A stretch of DNA of 64,000 nucleotides from JAJDFU01 sp964640855 (lineage in GTDB: Bacteria; Bacteroidota; Bacteroidia; Chitinophagales; Saprospiraceae). The translations under genes were made by a program, and so were the position numbers. The stretch covers positions 14,994 through 78,993 of the forward strand of contig CAZXIX010000009.1 of NCBI GenBank assembly GCA_964640855.1, read 5' to 3'. Under the pieces are notes generated by a model. That model made no database searches, was not told where the DNA came from, and saw only the letters and a program-made list of their open reading frames with translations. The stretch's first letter is position 1, and each line of letters opens with the position of its first letter. This document shows positions 27,924-36,095 of this stretch, in pieces.

Positions 27924-27943
27924 TTGATTGAACGTTCAGTCAA
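27924..27943 (-). promoter_or_regulatory. TetR operator palindrome
   Basis: TTGATTGAAC followed by GTTCAGTCAA: the two 10-base halves are inverted copies with one mismatch. The core TGAACGTTCA is a form common in TetR/AcrR sites. It directly precedes the tetR start codon. Confidence 0.85.
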
Positions 27944-28062
27944 TTTACATTCAGGGGGGGCATGCTGTCAAGTCCCTACCGAGGAAATTGCCAAACTGAT
28001 CGACCAACACGCCATTTTGGAAGGCTGATGATAAGATGACACGATTATAGGCCGGGGATTTG

Positions 28063-28070
28063 TAGCTTTG
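28063..28070 (+). promoter_or_regulatory. metF promoter -7 box
   Basis: TAGCTTTG matches the Bacteroidota -7 consensus TAnnTTTG exactly and lies 57 bases before the metF ATG. No good TTG was found about 20 bases upstream. No SAM riboswitch was recognised in the leader. Confidence 0.55.
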
Positions 28071-28127
28071 TTGCCCAAAGCCACCGGCGACCGGCAGGAG
28101 TCCCGGCATATCAATGAAGTACATAAC

Positions 28128-29090
28128 ATGAAAGTCACCGAATACTTTAAGACGGCCAAGGAGCAGGACCAAACGTTGATATCTTTCGAGGTGCTGCCGC
28201 CCCTCAAAGGCGGGAGCATGAAGGCCATTTTCGATACCCTCGATCCCCTGATGGAGTTCAAGCCTCCCTTCATCGACGTAACCTATCACCGGGAGGAATT
28301 CGTCTACCGGCGGAAAAAAAGCGGGTATTTCGAAAAAGCAGCCATACGCAAGCGGCCCGGCACGGTCGGTATTTGTGCTGCCATCATGCATCGCTACGGC
28401 GTAGATGCCGTTCCGCACCTGATTTGCGGCGGCTTTACCCGCGAAGACACCGAAAACGTGCTGATCGACCTCAACTTCCTCAACATCAACAACGTGCTGG
28501 CGCTGCGCGGTGACGCCCGCAAGTTCGATGGAAAATTTCTTCCCGAACCCGAAGGCCATGCTTACGCCATAGACCTGGTCAAGCAGATCGAAGAGATGAA
28601 CGGCGGAAAATACCTCGACCAGGATATCGAGAATGGGGAACGCACCGATTTTTGCATTGGTGTGGCCGGCTACCCGGAAAAGCATTTCGAATCGCCCAAT
28701 CAGGAAATGGACCTTTGCTACACCAAAGCCAAGGTCGAAGCCGGGGCTGATTACATCGTCACCCAAATGTTCTTCGATAACAAGGCTTTCTTCAAGTATG
28801 TAGAAGACTGCCGAGCCATTGGAATCGACGTACCCATCGTGCCGGGACTGAAACCCATTACCAAAAATTACCAGCTCAATTCCATTCCGCGCATCTTCCA
28901 CATCGATTTACCCAATGATCTGGTCAAAGAAATCGAGGGAGCGCAAAGTGCAGAAGCTCGCCGACAGGCCGGCATCGAATGGAGTATTGCGCAATCCAAG
29001 GAATTGAAGGAAGCGGGCGTACCTTGTCTCCACTATTATACCATGGGAGACTCAGCAACCATCCGGCAGATTGCCGAAACCGTTTATTAA
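28128..29090 (+). CDS. metF: Methylenetetrahydrofolate reductase
   Basis: A 320-residue flavoprotein that reduces 5,10-methylene-THF to 5-methyl-THF for methionine synthesis. Typical features are ISFEVLPPLKGGS near the start, IDVTYHREEFVYR, VPHLICGGFTREDTENVLIDL, the LALRGDA motif and DYIVTQMFFDNKAFFKYVEDC. The ATG at 28128 gives the family length; the frame is open 60 bases further upstream. It lies apart from other methionine genes. Confidence 0.96.
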   Translation: MKVTEYFKTAKEQDQTLISFEVLPPLKGGSMKAIFDTLDPLMEFKPPFIDVTYHREEFVYRRKKSGYFEKAAIRKRPGTVGICAAIMHRYGVDAVPHLICGGFTREDTENVLIDLNFLNINNVLALRGDARKFDGKFLPEPEGHAYAIDLVKQIEEMNGGKYLDQDIENGERTDFCIGVAGYPEKHFESPNQEMDLCYTKAKVEAGADYIVTQMFFDNKAFFKYVEDCRAIGIDVPIVPGLKPITKNYQLNSIPRIFHIDLPNDLVKEIEGAQSAEARRQAGIEWSIAQSKELKEAGVPCLHYYTMGDSATIRQIAETVY

Positions 29091-29210
29091 GCCTCAACCG
29101 CCTGATTCTCCCACTGTACCTCGTTCATGGACCTCCTGTAGCCTCAAGAGCTCCTGGAATCTCTTGGCCGAAACCTTTCAAGAAAATCCCGGGTTGTTAT
29201 TTTAGCAACC

Positions 29211-29966
29211 ATGACTCGAAAACGCATCTCCTTCATTTCCTTGGGCATTCTCTTTCCGGTATGGATATGTCTATTTCATGTCCATCCGCTGCCGGCTCAG
29301 ACAAACGGCCAGGCCGGGCAGGCCAGCAGCAAGAGGAGTGACCTGATCAAAACGAACGCGGCCGTACTTCTCAACCCCTTCGACGATCGCTACGAAGGGA
29401 TCAAGGGTTCGCCTTTCATTTTCGAGGGCTGGAAAGCCGGTTCGGTGACCGTCAGAGACGATGACCGATCCATCTCCTTCGAAGGTATCATCCTGGACGC
29501 CCACAAGATGGTAATCTGGGTTCAAACCGAGAATATTCCCCCCGGAGTCATCGAAATGAAGAATGTTTCCCGCGTCGACATCGATTCAGGCGAAGAAAAC
29601 CGAACCTTCCTCATCTATCCCTCCGGGCGTATAGAGGGCAATAACAAGGATGACCTGAAAGTGTACGAGCTTCTTCATGAAGGAGACTATACCCTGCTGA
29701 AGGAACACGGAAAAAAATTCTACAAAGCTTCTTACCAGGGAGCCTATTCCAGCGACCGCCGATCCGATGAATACAAGGATGTGAACCGGTGGTACTTGAA
29801 AGCTGAAAAAGGTGAATTCCAAAAGATAAAGCTAGGTCCGGGTTCCATAGAAAAGGCCCTTTCGCCCCAAAAACAGGAAATCCGGCGTCTGTGTGAGCAA
29901 GAAGGGCTGGACCTGGAGCGGGAGAGCGATCTGGTCCGGTTGCTCGAAATGATGGAAAAAAGTTAA
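29211..29966 (+). CDS. Secreted protein of unknown function
   Basis: I do not recognise this 251-residue protein. It has a signal peptide (to about PLPAQ), then a charged segment, a FDDRYEGIKGSPFIFEGWKAGSV stretch that suggests a beta-rich fold, a middle with alternating strands, and a highly charged helical C-terminus (KQEIRRLCEQEGLDLERESDLVRLLEMMEKS). It probably acts in the periplasm. It is not obviously cotranscribed with metF (120-base gap) or marR. Confidence 0.7.
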   Translation: MTRKRISFISLGILFPVWICLFHVHPLPAQTNGQAGQASSKRSDLIKTNAAVLLNPFDDRYEGIKGSPFIFEGWKAGSVTVRDDDRSISFEGIILDAHKMVIWVQTENIPPGVIEMKNVSRVDIDSGEENRTFLIYPSGRIEGNNKDDLKVYELLHEGDYTLLKEHGKKFYKASYQGAYSSDRRSDEYKDVNRWYLKAEKGEFQKIKLGPGSIEKALSPQKQEIRRLCEQEGLDLERESDLVRLLEMMEKS

Positions 29967-30032
29967 AGTCGGGTCGCAAAAAAAATCGCCTGCCCCGAAA
30001 GGGAACTTCTTGTTTGTCGTCGAAATTCATTT

Positions 30033-30057
30033 ATTTGCAATTACAATTATTGCAAAT
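30033..30057 (+). promoter_or_regulatory. MarR operator 1, overlapping the marR start codon
   Basis: ATTTGCAAT (30033-30041) and ATTGCAAAT (30049-30057) form a perfect 9-bp inverted repeat around a seven-base spacer. The right arm covers the ATG of marR. A related site lies in the promoter of the next gene (30539-30560), matching in 17 of 22 bases, which points to the MarR protein as the binder. Confidence 0.75.
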
Positions 30058-30520
30058 GTCAGAGCCATCCTCTTCTTTTTCCCAATTGACCGAAGACCGG
30101 ATCGAACGATTGCCCATTTTTCTCATGGAACAGATCATCCGGCGGTACCGAAAAATGGCCACCCGAACCCTGCGGGAAATGGAAGCCGATATTTCCCTGG
30201 ATCAATGGATCCTGTTGAAACAGATCAGCGAAAACAACGGAGCCAGCCAGGTGGAGATCGCGCAGTCTACGGTCAAGGATGCTCCCACCACGACGCGTAT
30301 CATTGACCAATTGACCGAAAAAAATCTCGTAGCCAAGCAACTAGATCCGGAAGACAGGCGCAAGTACATGGTCTTTGTGACGGATAAAGGAAAGCAATTG
30401 ATCGATCGGCTCCTCCCCGGGGTTAGAACTTACCGCATGATCCCGCTGGAATCCTTCTCGAAGGAGGAAAAAGCACATCTGATCTCCCTGCTGGAACGCA
30501 TGAACCAGAATCTGGACTAA
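30056..30520 (+). CDS. MarR family transcriptional regulator
   Basis: A 154-residue winged-helix regulator. The recognition region GASQVEIAQSTVKDAPTTTRIIDQLTEKNLVAKQLDPEDRRKYMVFVTDKGKQLI is typical of MarR, ending in the wing DPEDRRKYMVFVTDKG. Flanking helices would form the dimer. The start at 30056 is chosen because it lies at the usual distance from the HTH and follows the operator. It probably controls itself and the S41 peptidase gene 90 bases downstream. Confidence 0.93.
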   Translation: MSEPSSSFSQLTEDRIERLPIFLMEQIIRRYRKMATRTLREMEADISLDQWILLKQISENNGASQVEIAQSTVKDAPTTTRIIDQLTEKNLVAKQLDPEDRRKYMVFVTDKGKQLIDRLLPGVRTYRMIPLESFSKEEKAHLISLLERMNQNLD

Positions 30521-30538
30521 ATTTTTTTGCCTAATTAG

Positions 30539-30570
30539 TTGTATTTACAATTATTTCATCTTTAACTTTG
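30539..30570 (+). promoter_or_regulatory. Promoter of the S41 peptidase gene with MarR operator 2
   Basis: TTG at 30539-30541, a 21-base spacer and TAACTTTG at 30563-30570 form an almost ideal Bacteroidota promoter. The spacer contains TATTTACAATTATTTCA, which with its flanks matches the operator before marR in 17 of 22 positions (30539-30560). A regulator bound here would block RNA polymerase. Confidence 0.75.
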
Positions 30571-30610
30571 TAATGAACGTAAAGAAATCACCCGACAACC
30601 TTTTCTTGAC

Positions 30611-31954
30611 ATGAAAATTCAGATCGTCCGATCCCTTTTTGCCTTTCTGTTGCTTTGCTCCTTGAGCTGTACGGCCCTGGATGGGCAAGAAGTCCTTTCC
30701 GAAACAGAAAAGAAAGACGCAATTGATGACCTGGCCGAACAATTGAACGACCGCTATGTCTACCCCGAGACCGGTAAAAAATTGAGTGCCCACCTTCAGA
30801 ACCAATGGGAGCAAGGAGAGTATGCCTCCCTGACGTCATCTACCGCTTTTGCTGACCGGTTAACCCAGGACCTGCAGGAGATCAGCCAGGATCTCCATCT
30901 GAGGGTCCGGTTTGAACCCGAACAGAATAAGCATATGCGTGAAATGTACACTCAGGAGGATGAGTTTGAGATCCCGGAATCCTTCCTGAAAGCTCTGAAA
31001 AGGGATAATTACGGTTTCCAGGAGATCCGGATTCTCCCGGGCAATGTAGGCTACCTGGATCTACGGGCTTTTATAGACCCTGCTGATGGGAACGGGAATG
31101 CCGGTGAAGTTGCCTCTGCAGCGATGAACTACCTGGCGCATGCAGATGCCATCCTCTTTGACCTCCGAAGAAATGGAGGCGGCTCGCCGGGCATGATCCA
31201 ATTATTGACATCTTTTTTATACAGCGACGGGGAAAGGGTCCACCTAAACAGTTTCTATTTTCGGCCCTCCGATGAGACCACCCAAACCTGGACCCTCCCT
31301 TTCGTTCCCGGAAAAAGGAATCCGGATGCCAAGATATTTGTCCTGACTAGCCGAAATACTTTTTCGGCAGCCGAGGAATTCACCTACAATCTTAAGAATC
31401 TGGAACGCGGTACCATCGTCGGGGAAACTACCGGCGGAGGGGCCCATCCGGGTGGCCCGGTGCCGATTGGCGAACAATTCACGGCTTTCATCCCGATAGG
31501 GAGGGCCATCAATCCGGTGACCGGTACGAATTGGGAAGGGACCGGCGTCCAGCCTCACGTAGAGGTCCCCGCTGAACAGGCCTTCCGAAAAGCCTTCGCC
31601 CTGGCGCTGCAGGAATTGGCGGAGGAAGCCGAGGGGGCTGATAAAGTCTATTACAAATGGTTCGCAGACATTCAGGTAGCCCGCAGCGAGGGGTTCCAGA
31701 TAAACCCCACGCAAATGAAGAAGGTCGCCGGTGAATACGGGCCCCGAAAAATTTTCCTGGAAAACGGGGACCTCTACTACCAAAAGAATGGTCGGGCAAA
31801 GGTGAAACTGGAAGCTCTGAACGAAAGAACTTTCCTTTTGGAGGGCGACCCTGCGGTCAAGATCGAAATCGAAATCGAGGGGGATCGTGGCGTGGCCATG
31901 ACTCTCAGCCAGCCCAATGGCCCCCGGGAGCGCGCGGCTCGAAATATCCAATGA
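30611..31954 (+). CDS. S41 family peptidase-like exported protein
   Basis: A 447-residue protein of the S41 (tail-specific protease/IRBP) family. The signal ends in a possible lipobox (CSLSC), so it may be a lipoprotein. An N-terminal helical cap (about 30-125) is followed by the S41 core: VGYLDLRAF, AILFDLRRNGGGSPGM, and the nucleophile Ser252 in NTFSAAEEFTYNLK, then GETTGGGAHPG. No PDZ domain is evident. The last 90 residues (VAGEYGPRKIFLENGDLYYQ) resemble a small lipocalin-like or DUF3471-type beta domain. It is preceded by a MarR-controlled promoter and followed by a terminator. Confidence 0.88.
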   Translation: MKIQIVRSLFAFLLLCSLSCTALDGQEVLSETEKKDAIDDLAEQLNDRYVYPETGKKLSAHLQNQWEQGEYASLTSSTAFADRLTQDLQEISQDLHLRVRFEPEQNKHMREMYTQEDEFEIPESFLKALKRDNYGFQEIRILPGNVGYLDLRAFIDPADGNGNAGEVASAAMNYLAHADAILFDLRRNGGGSPGMIQLLTSFLYSDGERVHLNSFYFRPSDETTQTWTLPFVPGKRNPDAKIFVLTSRNTFSAAEEFTYNLKNLERGTIVGETTGGGAHPGGPVPIGEQFTAFIPIGRAINPVTGTNWEGTGVQPHVEVPAEQAFRKAFALALQELAEEAEGADKVYYKWFADIQVARSEGFQINPTQMKKVAGEYGPRKIFLENGDLYYQKNGRAKVKLEALNERTFLLEGDPAVKIEIEIEGDRGVAMTLSQPNGPRERAARNIQ

Positions 31955-31978
31955 AAATCATGCTATGTTTGTTCCGAA

Positions 31979-32007
31979 CGGGAGTCCTCTTTTGGGCTCC
32001 CGTTTTT
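31979..32007 (+). terminator. Terminator after the S41 peptidase gene
   Basis: CGGGAG (31979-31984) pairs with CTCCCG (31997-32002), followed by five T. The plus-strand T-run also supplies the TTG of the next promoter. Confidence 0.8.
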
Positions 32008-32038
32008 GATTTCGGTATTTCGGGCTTTTCTATCTTTA
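32006..32038 (+). promoter_or_regulatory. Candidate promoter of the M14 peptidase gene
   Basis: TTG at 32006-32008, a 22-base spacer and TATCTTTA at 32031-32038 (seven of eight consensus positions), 34 bases before the ATG. Confidence 0.5.
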
Positions 32039-32071
32039 GCTTTTGCCTGAGGGTCCCAAAAGACAATCCGA

Positions 32072-34585
32072 ATGAACCGATGCTTGCTGTTCGTACTCAC
32101 CCTATTCTCCCATTTCTCCCTATCTGCCCAACTCCAGTCACCCGGTAACTTCCTCCCTCACGCCCTGGGAGAGACCTTCACCCCCCACTTCATGCTGGTC
32201 GATTATGTCGGGCAGGTTGCCGCCAACAGCGATCGGGTGAAGATGATGAAATACGGTACGACCCATGAAGGACGCCCTCTGTGGTTATGCTTCATTTCCA
32301 CCCCCGCCAACCTCGCCCGCCTGGACGAGATCCGGGAAAATAACCTAAGAAGGACTGGCCTCCTGGAGGGGAAAGTCGACCCGGACCTGGACCGGGCCAT
32401 CGTTTGGCTCAGTTACAGCGTGCACGGCAACGAACCCGCCGGATCGGAAGCATCCATGGAGGTGCTCTACCAATTGGCCGACCCGGGTAATCCCCGCAAC
32501 TCAGCCTGGTTGGAAAATACCATCGTAATCCTGGACCCCTGCACAAACCCCGACGGCTACGATCGCTATACCCACTGGTACCGGCGGGTGGCCACCCAAC
32601 AGGCCGATCCGGTTTCTTTCAGCCGGGAGCATCGGGAACCCTGGCCCGGAGGCCGCACCAATCATTACTTGTTCGACCTGAACCGCGACTGGGCCTGGCA
32701 AACCCAGGTCGAAAGCCAGGCCCGCATCCAGGTTTACAAACAATGGATGCCCCATGTGCATGCCGATTTGCACGAAATGGGGGTCAATTCGCCCTATTTC
32801 TTCGCTCCGGCAGCCCGCCCTTTTCACGAATACGTTCAGGATTATCAGTCTCGATTTCAAAAATACATGGGGGAGAACCACGCTCGTTATTTCGACGAAC
32901 AAGGATGGCTGTATTTCACGAAAGAAAATTACGACCTGCTGTACCCGAGTTACGGGGATACCTGGCCCACCTTCAACGGGGCAATCGGCATGACTTACGA
33001 ACAGGGCGGATCGGAAGAAGCCGGCCGGGCTGTCATCCTGGAAAATGGCGATACCCTCACTCTCAGGGACCGGATCGATCACCATGTGACGACCTCTTTA
33101 TCCACCGTGGAAGTAGCTTCCACGCGTATGAGGGAATTGATCACCAGCTTCGAAAATTTTTATCGGGAGAACCTGGAGAACCCCAAAGGCAACTATGAAA
33201 GTTACGCGTTTCGGGTAGGAGGAACTCGCGGCAGGCTGCAGGCCTTCCTTGAGATCCTGGAAAAGAACGGGATCCAGTATGGTCAGGCCAAACGCGACGG
33301 CAAGGTAACCGGCTGGAGTTATGGCGATGGGAAGACCCAATCCTTTTCCATTTACGAGGGCGATATCCTGGTGTCGGCCCGACAGCCCAGAGGTTTGCTG
33401 GCACAAGTCTTGCTGGACCCCGCCACGAAACTCGAAGATTCCCTCACTTACGACCTTACCGCCTGGGCGTTGCCCTACGCCTATGGATTGCAAGGAATAG
33501 CCACGGACGAGAACCTGGCCCCCTGGATCAAAGAGTTTGACGGGTGGGAGGAGGCACCGCCTCCCTCAGGTGGGCAGGAAGAGCCGCTGGCCTGGCTGGT
33601 GCGTTGGGAATCCACGGATCATGCCCGATTGTTGGCTGCCTTCCTGCAGAAAGGCATTCAGGTCCGGTCGGCAAAAAGCGGGTTTGCTTTGGAAAAAAGA
33701 TACTTCCCCGCCGGGACTTTGGTGATCCATCAGGCCGACAATAAACGGGTGAAAAATTTGAACGGTCTCATGGCCCAATGGGCGGCCGATCACCCGGGAG
33801 CCATTGCCACCACCCGAACCGGCCTGACCGAACGAGGACCCGATCTGGGATCGAACTCCTTCCAGCTCATCCGTCTGCCCCGCATCGGGTTGCTGAGCGA
33901 AGAAGGTACCTCCGCTTATTCCTTCGGCCAGGTCTGGCACTATCTGGAAATCACCTTGGGGCTGCCGGTACACATACTGCCTTCCCGCAGCATCGCCCAG
34001 GCTCCTCTGGACGCACTCGATATTTTGATCTTGCCCGAAGGCTGGTATTCCCTCGGCGGAAATGCCGGCGAAGAACTCAACGAATGGATTCGCGAAGGGG
34101 GCAAGCTGATTGCGATCGGATACGCCAACCGAAGCCTGGAAGGAGCCAACGGTATGGCCCTGCGCGCTTCCGAAGGGATCGATAATGAAATGGAGAAACG
34201 AGGAGATCCCACCTCCTATGGATACATAGCCTCCAACCGCCGATCCGCTTCTGAAGACATACCCGGTGCGATCTTTCGTCTGGAAATGGATTACTCCCAC
34301 CCCTTGAGCTACGGCCTGCCCAATCCGTATTTCAGTTTGAAAACCAGCAATTACAGTCTCGAATTCCTGGAAGAGGGATGGAACGTAGGGACTATTGGGA
34401 AGAACCCCTATTATCAAGGCTTTGTAGGCTATCGGGCTCATGAGAAAATCCAGAATAGCCTGGTTTTCGGGGTGCAGGAAAAAGGAAAGGGCCACATCGT
34501 ATACCTGATCGACAATCCCTTGTATCGCGGTTTCTGGGAAGCTGGAAAAATGCTTTTTGCCAATGCCCTGTTCATGGTAGATTAG
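32072..34585 (+). CDS. Secreted M14 family zinc carboxypeptidase
   Basis: An 837-residue exported metallopeptidase (signal peptide to about LSAQ). Zinc ligands His118 and Glu121 lie in YSVHGNEPAGSEA and the third, His234, in HADLHEMG, as in family M14. Between them DPCTNPDGYDRYTHW and LFDLNRDWAW form the substrate pocket. The second half (about 380-837) is a beta-rich accessory region seen in large Bacteroidota members, including a ThuA/GATase-like stretch (DALDILILPEGWYSLGGNAGEELNEWIREGGKLIAIG). No T9SS sorting domain is seen, so it is probably periplasmic or surface-attached by other means. Confidence 0.92.
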   Translation: MNRCLLFVLTLFSHFSLSAQLQSPGNFLPHALGETFTPHFMLVDYVGQVAANSDRVKMMKYGTTHEGRPLWLCFISTPANLARLDEIRENNLRRTGLLEGKVDPDLDRAIVWLSYSVHGNEPAGSEASMEVLYQLADPGNPRNSAWLENTIVILDPCTNPDGYDRYTHWYRRVATQQADPVSFSREHREPWPGGRTNHYLFDLNRDWAWQTQVESQARIQVYKQWMPHVHADLHEMGVNSPYFFAPAARPFHEYVQDYQSRFQKYMGENHARYFDEQGWLYFTKENYDLLYPSYGDTWPTFNGAIGMTYEQGGSEEAGRAVILENGDTLTLRDRIDHHVTTSLSTVEVASTRMRELITSFENFYRENLENPKGNYESYAFRVGGTRGRLQAFLEILEKNGIQYGQAKRDGKVTGWSYGDGKTQSFSIYEGDILVSARQPRGLLAQVLLDPATKLEDSLTYDLTAWALPYAYGLQGIATDENLAPWIKEFDGWEEAPPPSGGQEEPLAWLVRWESTDHARLLAAFLQKGIQVRSAKSGFALEKRYFPAGTLVIHQADNKRVKNLNGLMAQWAADHPGAIATTRTGLTERGPDLGSNSFQLIRLPRIGLLSEEGTSAYSFGQVWHYLEITLGLPVHILPSRSIAQAPLDALDILILPEGWYSLGGNAGEELNEWIREGGKLIAIGYANRSLEGANGMALRASEGIDNEMEKRGDPTSYGYIASNRRSASEDIPGAIFRLEMDYSHPLSYGLPNPYFSLKTSNYSLEFLEEGWNVGTIGKNPYYQGFVGYRAHEKIQNSLVFGVQEKGKGHIVYLIDNPLYRGFWEAGKMLFANALFMVD

Positions 34586-34813
34586 GATGCGGCTTAAGAG
34601 CCTCTGCCAAGGCATGGCCGAGAAGATCCTGACACAAAATGGAAGGGAAAAACAGGCCTCTCACAGGCCAAAACCCGTCGGCAGGATGCAGGCATTGGGA
34701 CCAGGTGCACTTTAACTCAAATCCTGTTAATTCCGTTATTTCGTGCAGGTAGATGCCCAGCCGTTTGCGAAATTCCCCCATAAACCCTAAACTCCGATCT
34801 TTAAATCCTTCCT

Positions 34814-36085
34814 ATGAATCCTGCTAACCGTCCCGATCTTCGATCCTGGGTACCTGTCCCTGACGACAGCGACTTCCCCATTCAAAACCTGCCTTTCGGG
34901 ATCTTTCGCACCCCTCAACTGCCCCCGAGACTGTGTACCGCCATCGGGGATTCGGTGGCCGACCTCCAGGTGCTGGCTGAGCACGGTTTCTTTGACGATA
35001 TCATACCGGATCGGTCTCTTTTTGCCCGATCTTCCCTGAATGCCTTAATGGCACTGGGGCGGGAGAAAACGGGGGCTATCCGCTACCGCCTGAGCCAAAT
35101 CCTCGATCACGACCTGGAGGAATGGGACGCCAGCGAGCTGGCCGATTATTTCCTGCACGCGCAGGATGAAGTGGAGATGCTGATGCCCATTGAAGTAGGG
35201 GACTACACCGACTTTTATTCCAGCGAAGAACATGCCACCAACGTAGGAACGATGTTCCGGGGAAAAGAAAATGCCCTGATGCCAAATTGGAAGCATATGC
35301 CGGTCGGTTATCACGGGAGGGCCTCCTCCATTATCGTATCGGGCACGCCGATCCACCGGCCCAAAGGCCAGACCATACCCCAGGATGCCGACAGCCCGGT
35401 CTTTGGTCCTTCGAAGTTGCTGGACTTCGAGTTGGAAATGGCCTTTATCACCTGCCGGAAGACACAGCTCGGGGAATCTATTGCTGCGGAAAAGGCGGAG
35501 GAGGCCATCTTTGGCATGGCCTTGTTCAACGATTGGTCGGCCCGGGACATTCAAAAGTGGGAGTACGTTCCCCTGGGGCCGTTTCTGGGAAAGAGCTTCG
35601 CCAGTACCCTGTCTCCCTGGGTGGTAACGCTGGACGCCCTGGAGCCTTTCCGTGTAGAAGGTCCGGTGCAGAAGCCGGAAGTCCTCCCCTACCTGAGAAC
35701 CACCGGGCCGAAAACCTTTGACATCCAGCTGGAGGTCGACCTCGAAACCGAAACCGGGGTCAAGACCACAATTGCCCGGTCCAACTTCAAATACCTTTAT
35801 TGGAACATTTGCCAGCAATTGGCCCATCAAACGGTGAACGGCTGTAACATCAACGTAGGCGACGTCTACGCTTCCGGCACCATCAGTGGCCCCACCCCCG
35901 ACTCCTACGGATCGCTTCTGGAACTTACCTGGCGAGGCAGCAAACCCATTCCACTGCCGGATGGGAGCGAACGGAAATTCCTTCAGGATGGCGATAGTCT
36001 GATCCTGCGGGGATTCTGCGAAAAAGATGGCGTACGCATCGGCTTTGGGGAGTCCCGCGGAAAAATCCTGCCTGCCAGGTCTTAA
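34814..36085 (+). CDS. fahA: Fumarylacetoacetase
   Basis: A 423-residue enzyme for the last step of tyrosine breakdown, splitting fumarylacetoacetate into fumarate and acetoacetate. The N-terminal SH3-like domain (SDFPIQNLPFGIF) and the catalytic domain with DYTDFYSSEEHATNVG (metal-binding Asp and catalytic His), MPVGYHGRASSIIVSGTPI, LDFELEMAF and NDWSARDIQKWEYVPLGPFLGKSF are complete. No other tyrosine pathway gene is adjacent. The gap before it (34586-34813) shows only a short GGCCTC/CAGGCC hairpin. Confidence 0.96.
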   Translation: MNPANRPDLRSWVPVPDDSDFPIQNLPFGIFRTPQLPPRLCTAIGDSVADLQVLAEHGFFDDIIPDRSLFARSSLNALMALGREKTGAIRYRLSQILDHDLEEWDASELADYFLHAQDEVEMLMPIEVGDYTDFYSSEEHATNVGTMFRGKENALMPNWKHMPVGYHGRASSIIVSGTPIHRPKGQTIPQDADSPVFGPSKLLDFELEMAFITCRKTQLGESIAAEKAEEAIFGMALFNDWSARDIQKWEYVPLGPFLGKSFASTLSPWVVTLDALEPFRVEGPVQKPEVLPYLRTTGPKTFDIQLEVDLETETGVKTTIARSNFKYLYWNICQQLAHQTVNGCNINVGDVYASGTISGPTPDSYGSLLELTWRGSKPIPLPDGSERKFLQDGDSLILRGFCEKDGVRIGFGESRGKILPARS

Positions 36086-36095
36086 TCTCTCAACC

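Noticed and set aside
27952..28127. Possible SAM riboswitch before metF
   Set aside because: No SAM-I or SAM-II core sequence could be found.
33566..34615. Long minus-strand frame of 349 codons
   Set aside because: Shadow of the M14 peptidase gene; no family motif. The same holds for the long antisense frames at 9862-10812, 27951-28901, 35045-36142, 38869-39771, 43828-44724 and 52538-53419.
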